Assembly: GCA_938091145.1 (NCBI GenBank)
Contig: CALKMS010000124.1
Span: 1-7,337 of the forward strand
Origin: an uncultured bacterium
GTDB lineage: Bacteria; Actinomycetota; Aquicultoria; SKW223; CALKMS01
Length of the DNA stretch: 7,337 bases
Reading direction: 5' to 3'
Position 1 is the stretch's first letter, and every line of letters starts with the position of its first letter. Positions 6,545 to 7,337 of the stretch are shown piece after piece. The notes beneath the pieces were generated by a model, which was not told the DNA's origin, ran no database searches, and saw only the letters and a list, made by a program, of their open reading frames with translations. The position numbers and the translations under genes are program-made.

Positions 6545-7337
6545 TCAAGTACACCCTTAACCAAAACTAAAGCCCAAAGGAAATTAACCAAAGACAATGG
6601 AAAAAGAAATTTCCAAGAAAACTCCATCATCTGGTCTGGCCGAAAACGCGGAAAAGTCCAACGAAACCAAAAGTAGAGAAAAGCAAATAAACAAGACTCC
6701 AAAAAAAGCCAAAGCCAACCCGGCAAAAATGGCCAGCGAAAGCCTCCCAGAAAGAGCAAAGAAGTTAAAATAGCCGAGACAATGAAATGAGTATATTCTC
6801 CCATCATAAACAGTCCCCAGCGAATCCCCCCATACTCAGTATGAAAACCGCTAACAAGTTCGGACTCGGCTTCGCCGACATCAAAAGGAATTCGATTCAT
6901 CTCAATTAAAGAAGCAATTAAAAAAACAACAAACCCCAAAGGCAAAAGAAAAATAAAAGGAATTCGCTGAGCTTTTACAATTTCAATTAAAGACAGCGAG
7001 CCAGCTACCATTACAACTGAAAGCAAGCTTAAGGCTCGAGGTAGTTCGAAACTCAAAAGCTGGAGAGCTGAGCGGATAGCTCCAGTCAAAGCATATTTAT
7101 TGTTAGAACCGTAACCAGCCATCAGTGCTCCGAAAACCGCCACGGAAGGAATAGCTAAAAGATAAAGAGCAGCCAAACTCCAGTTAAATGCCACCCATTG
7201 GGAAGTAAAGGGAATAACTAAGAAAGCCATAAAAGCTGGAATCATAGCCATTAATGGGGCTATTTGATAAATCCACCAATCGGCTTTTTCTGGAACCAAA
7301 TAACCTTTAGATAAAAGTTTTATCATATCGGCAACCG
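6541..7337 (-). CDS. nuoH: NADH-quinone oxidoreductase subunit H, 5'-truncated by window edge
   Basis: This membrane subunit of complex I forms the quinone-binding chamber with NuoB and NuoD and contacts NuoI. The frame continues past ATG 7326 to the window edge as VAD-MIKLLSKGYLVPEKAD. This is internal NuoH sequence (compare the family's IAD.LKLL.KE...P..AD), so the ATG is not the true start and roughly 60 N-terminal residues are missing. The 264 visible residues contain the signature quinone-site loop NRIPFDVGEAESELVSGFHT followed by EYGGIRWGLFMMGEY, and the RWTFPRFRPDQMMEFSWKFL segment typical of the last cytoplasmic loop and helix. The stop overlaps the next start as ATGA. The identity is certain and nothing is odd in the visible part. 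Confidence 0.95.
   Translation of the reverse strand, partial: VADMIKLLSKGYLVPEKADWWIYQIAPLMAMIPAFMAFLVIPFTSQWVAFNWSLAALYLLAIPSVAVFGALMAGYGSNNKYALTGAIRSALQLLSFELPRALSLLSVVMVAGSLSLIEIVKAQRIPFIFLLPLGFVVFLIASLIEMNRIPFDVGEAESELVSGFHTEYGGIRWGLFMMGEYTHFIVSAILTSLLFLGGFRWPFLPGWLWLFLESCLFAFLYFWFRWTFPRFRPDQMMEFSWKFLFPLSLVNFLWALVLVKGVLE

Noticed and set aside
6541..7326. A full-length nuoH starting at ATG 7326
   Set aside because: The frame stays open upstream (VAD before the Met) and the Met aligns to an internal position of NuoH, so the gene is cut by the window edge.

Overview
The window is part of a bacterial respiratory complex I (nuo) operon, and every gene lies on the minus strand. Read in transcription order, from high to low coordinates, it holds: nuoH (5' end off the window), a chimeric nuoI-like gene (6544-4695), nuoJ, nuoK, nuoL, nuoM and nuoN (3' end off the window). 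Genes overlap by 4 nt or are separated by at most about 16 nt. No plausible plus-strand gene, RNA gene, repeat array, mobile element or terminator was seen. The DNA is AT-rich. The plus strand is A-rich because the membrane subunits encoded opposite are rich in Phe and Leu. An anaerobic or facultative bacterium is plausible, but the lineage cannot be fixed from this sequence.

The membrane arm looks ordinary. NuoH carries the quinone-site loop, NuoK has its two membrane glutamates, and NuoL, NuoM and NuoN have the expected Glu/Lys proton-channel residues. NuoL also has the C-terminal region expected for the lateral helix.

The remarkable gene sits where nuoI belongs, between nuoH and nuoJ. Its first ~48 codons match the N-terminal anchor of NuoI and its last ~85 codons match the NuoI 2x[4Fe-4S] ferredoxin domain. 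Between them is a complete GltD-type FAD/NAD(P)H oxidoreductase with its own N-terminal Fe-S domain. The result reads as one ~616-residue protein, compared with ~180 residues for normal NuoI. It suggests a complex I in which a pyridine-nucleotide-oxidising (or ferredoxin:NAD-type) flavoprotein is built into the peripheral arm at the N6a/N6b clusters, possibly in place of or beside the NuoEFG module.

As given, this gene is broken by a -1 frame change at an A7-G-A5 tract (6112-6100). One extra A restores a continuous reading frame and the FAD-binding GAGPAG motif. An assembly or sequencing homopolymer error, a real mutation and slippage are all possible.
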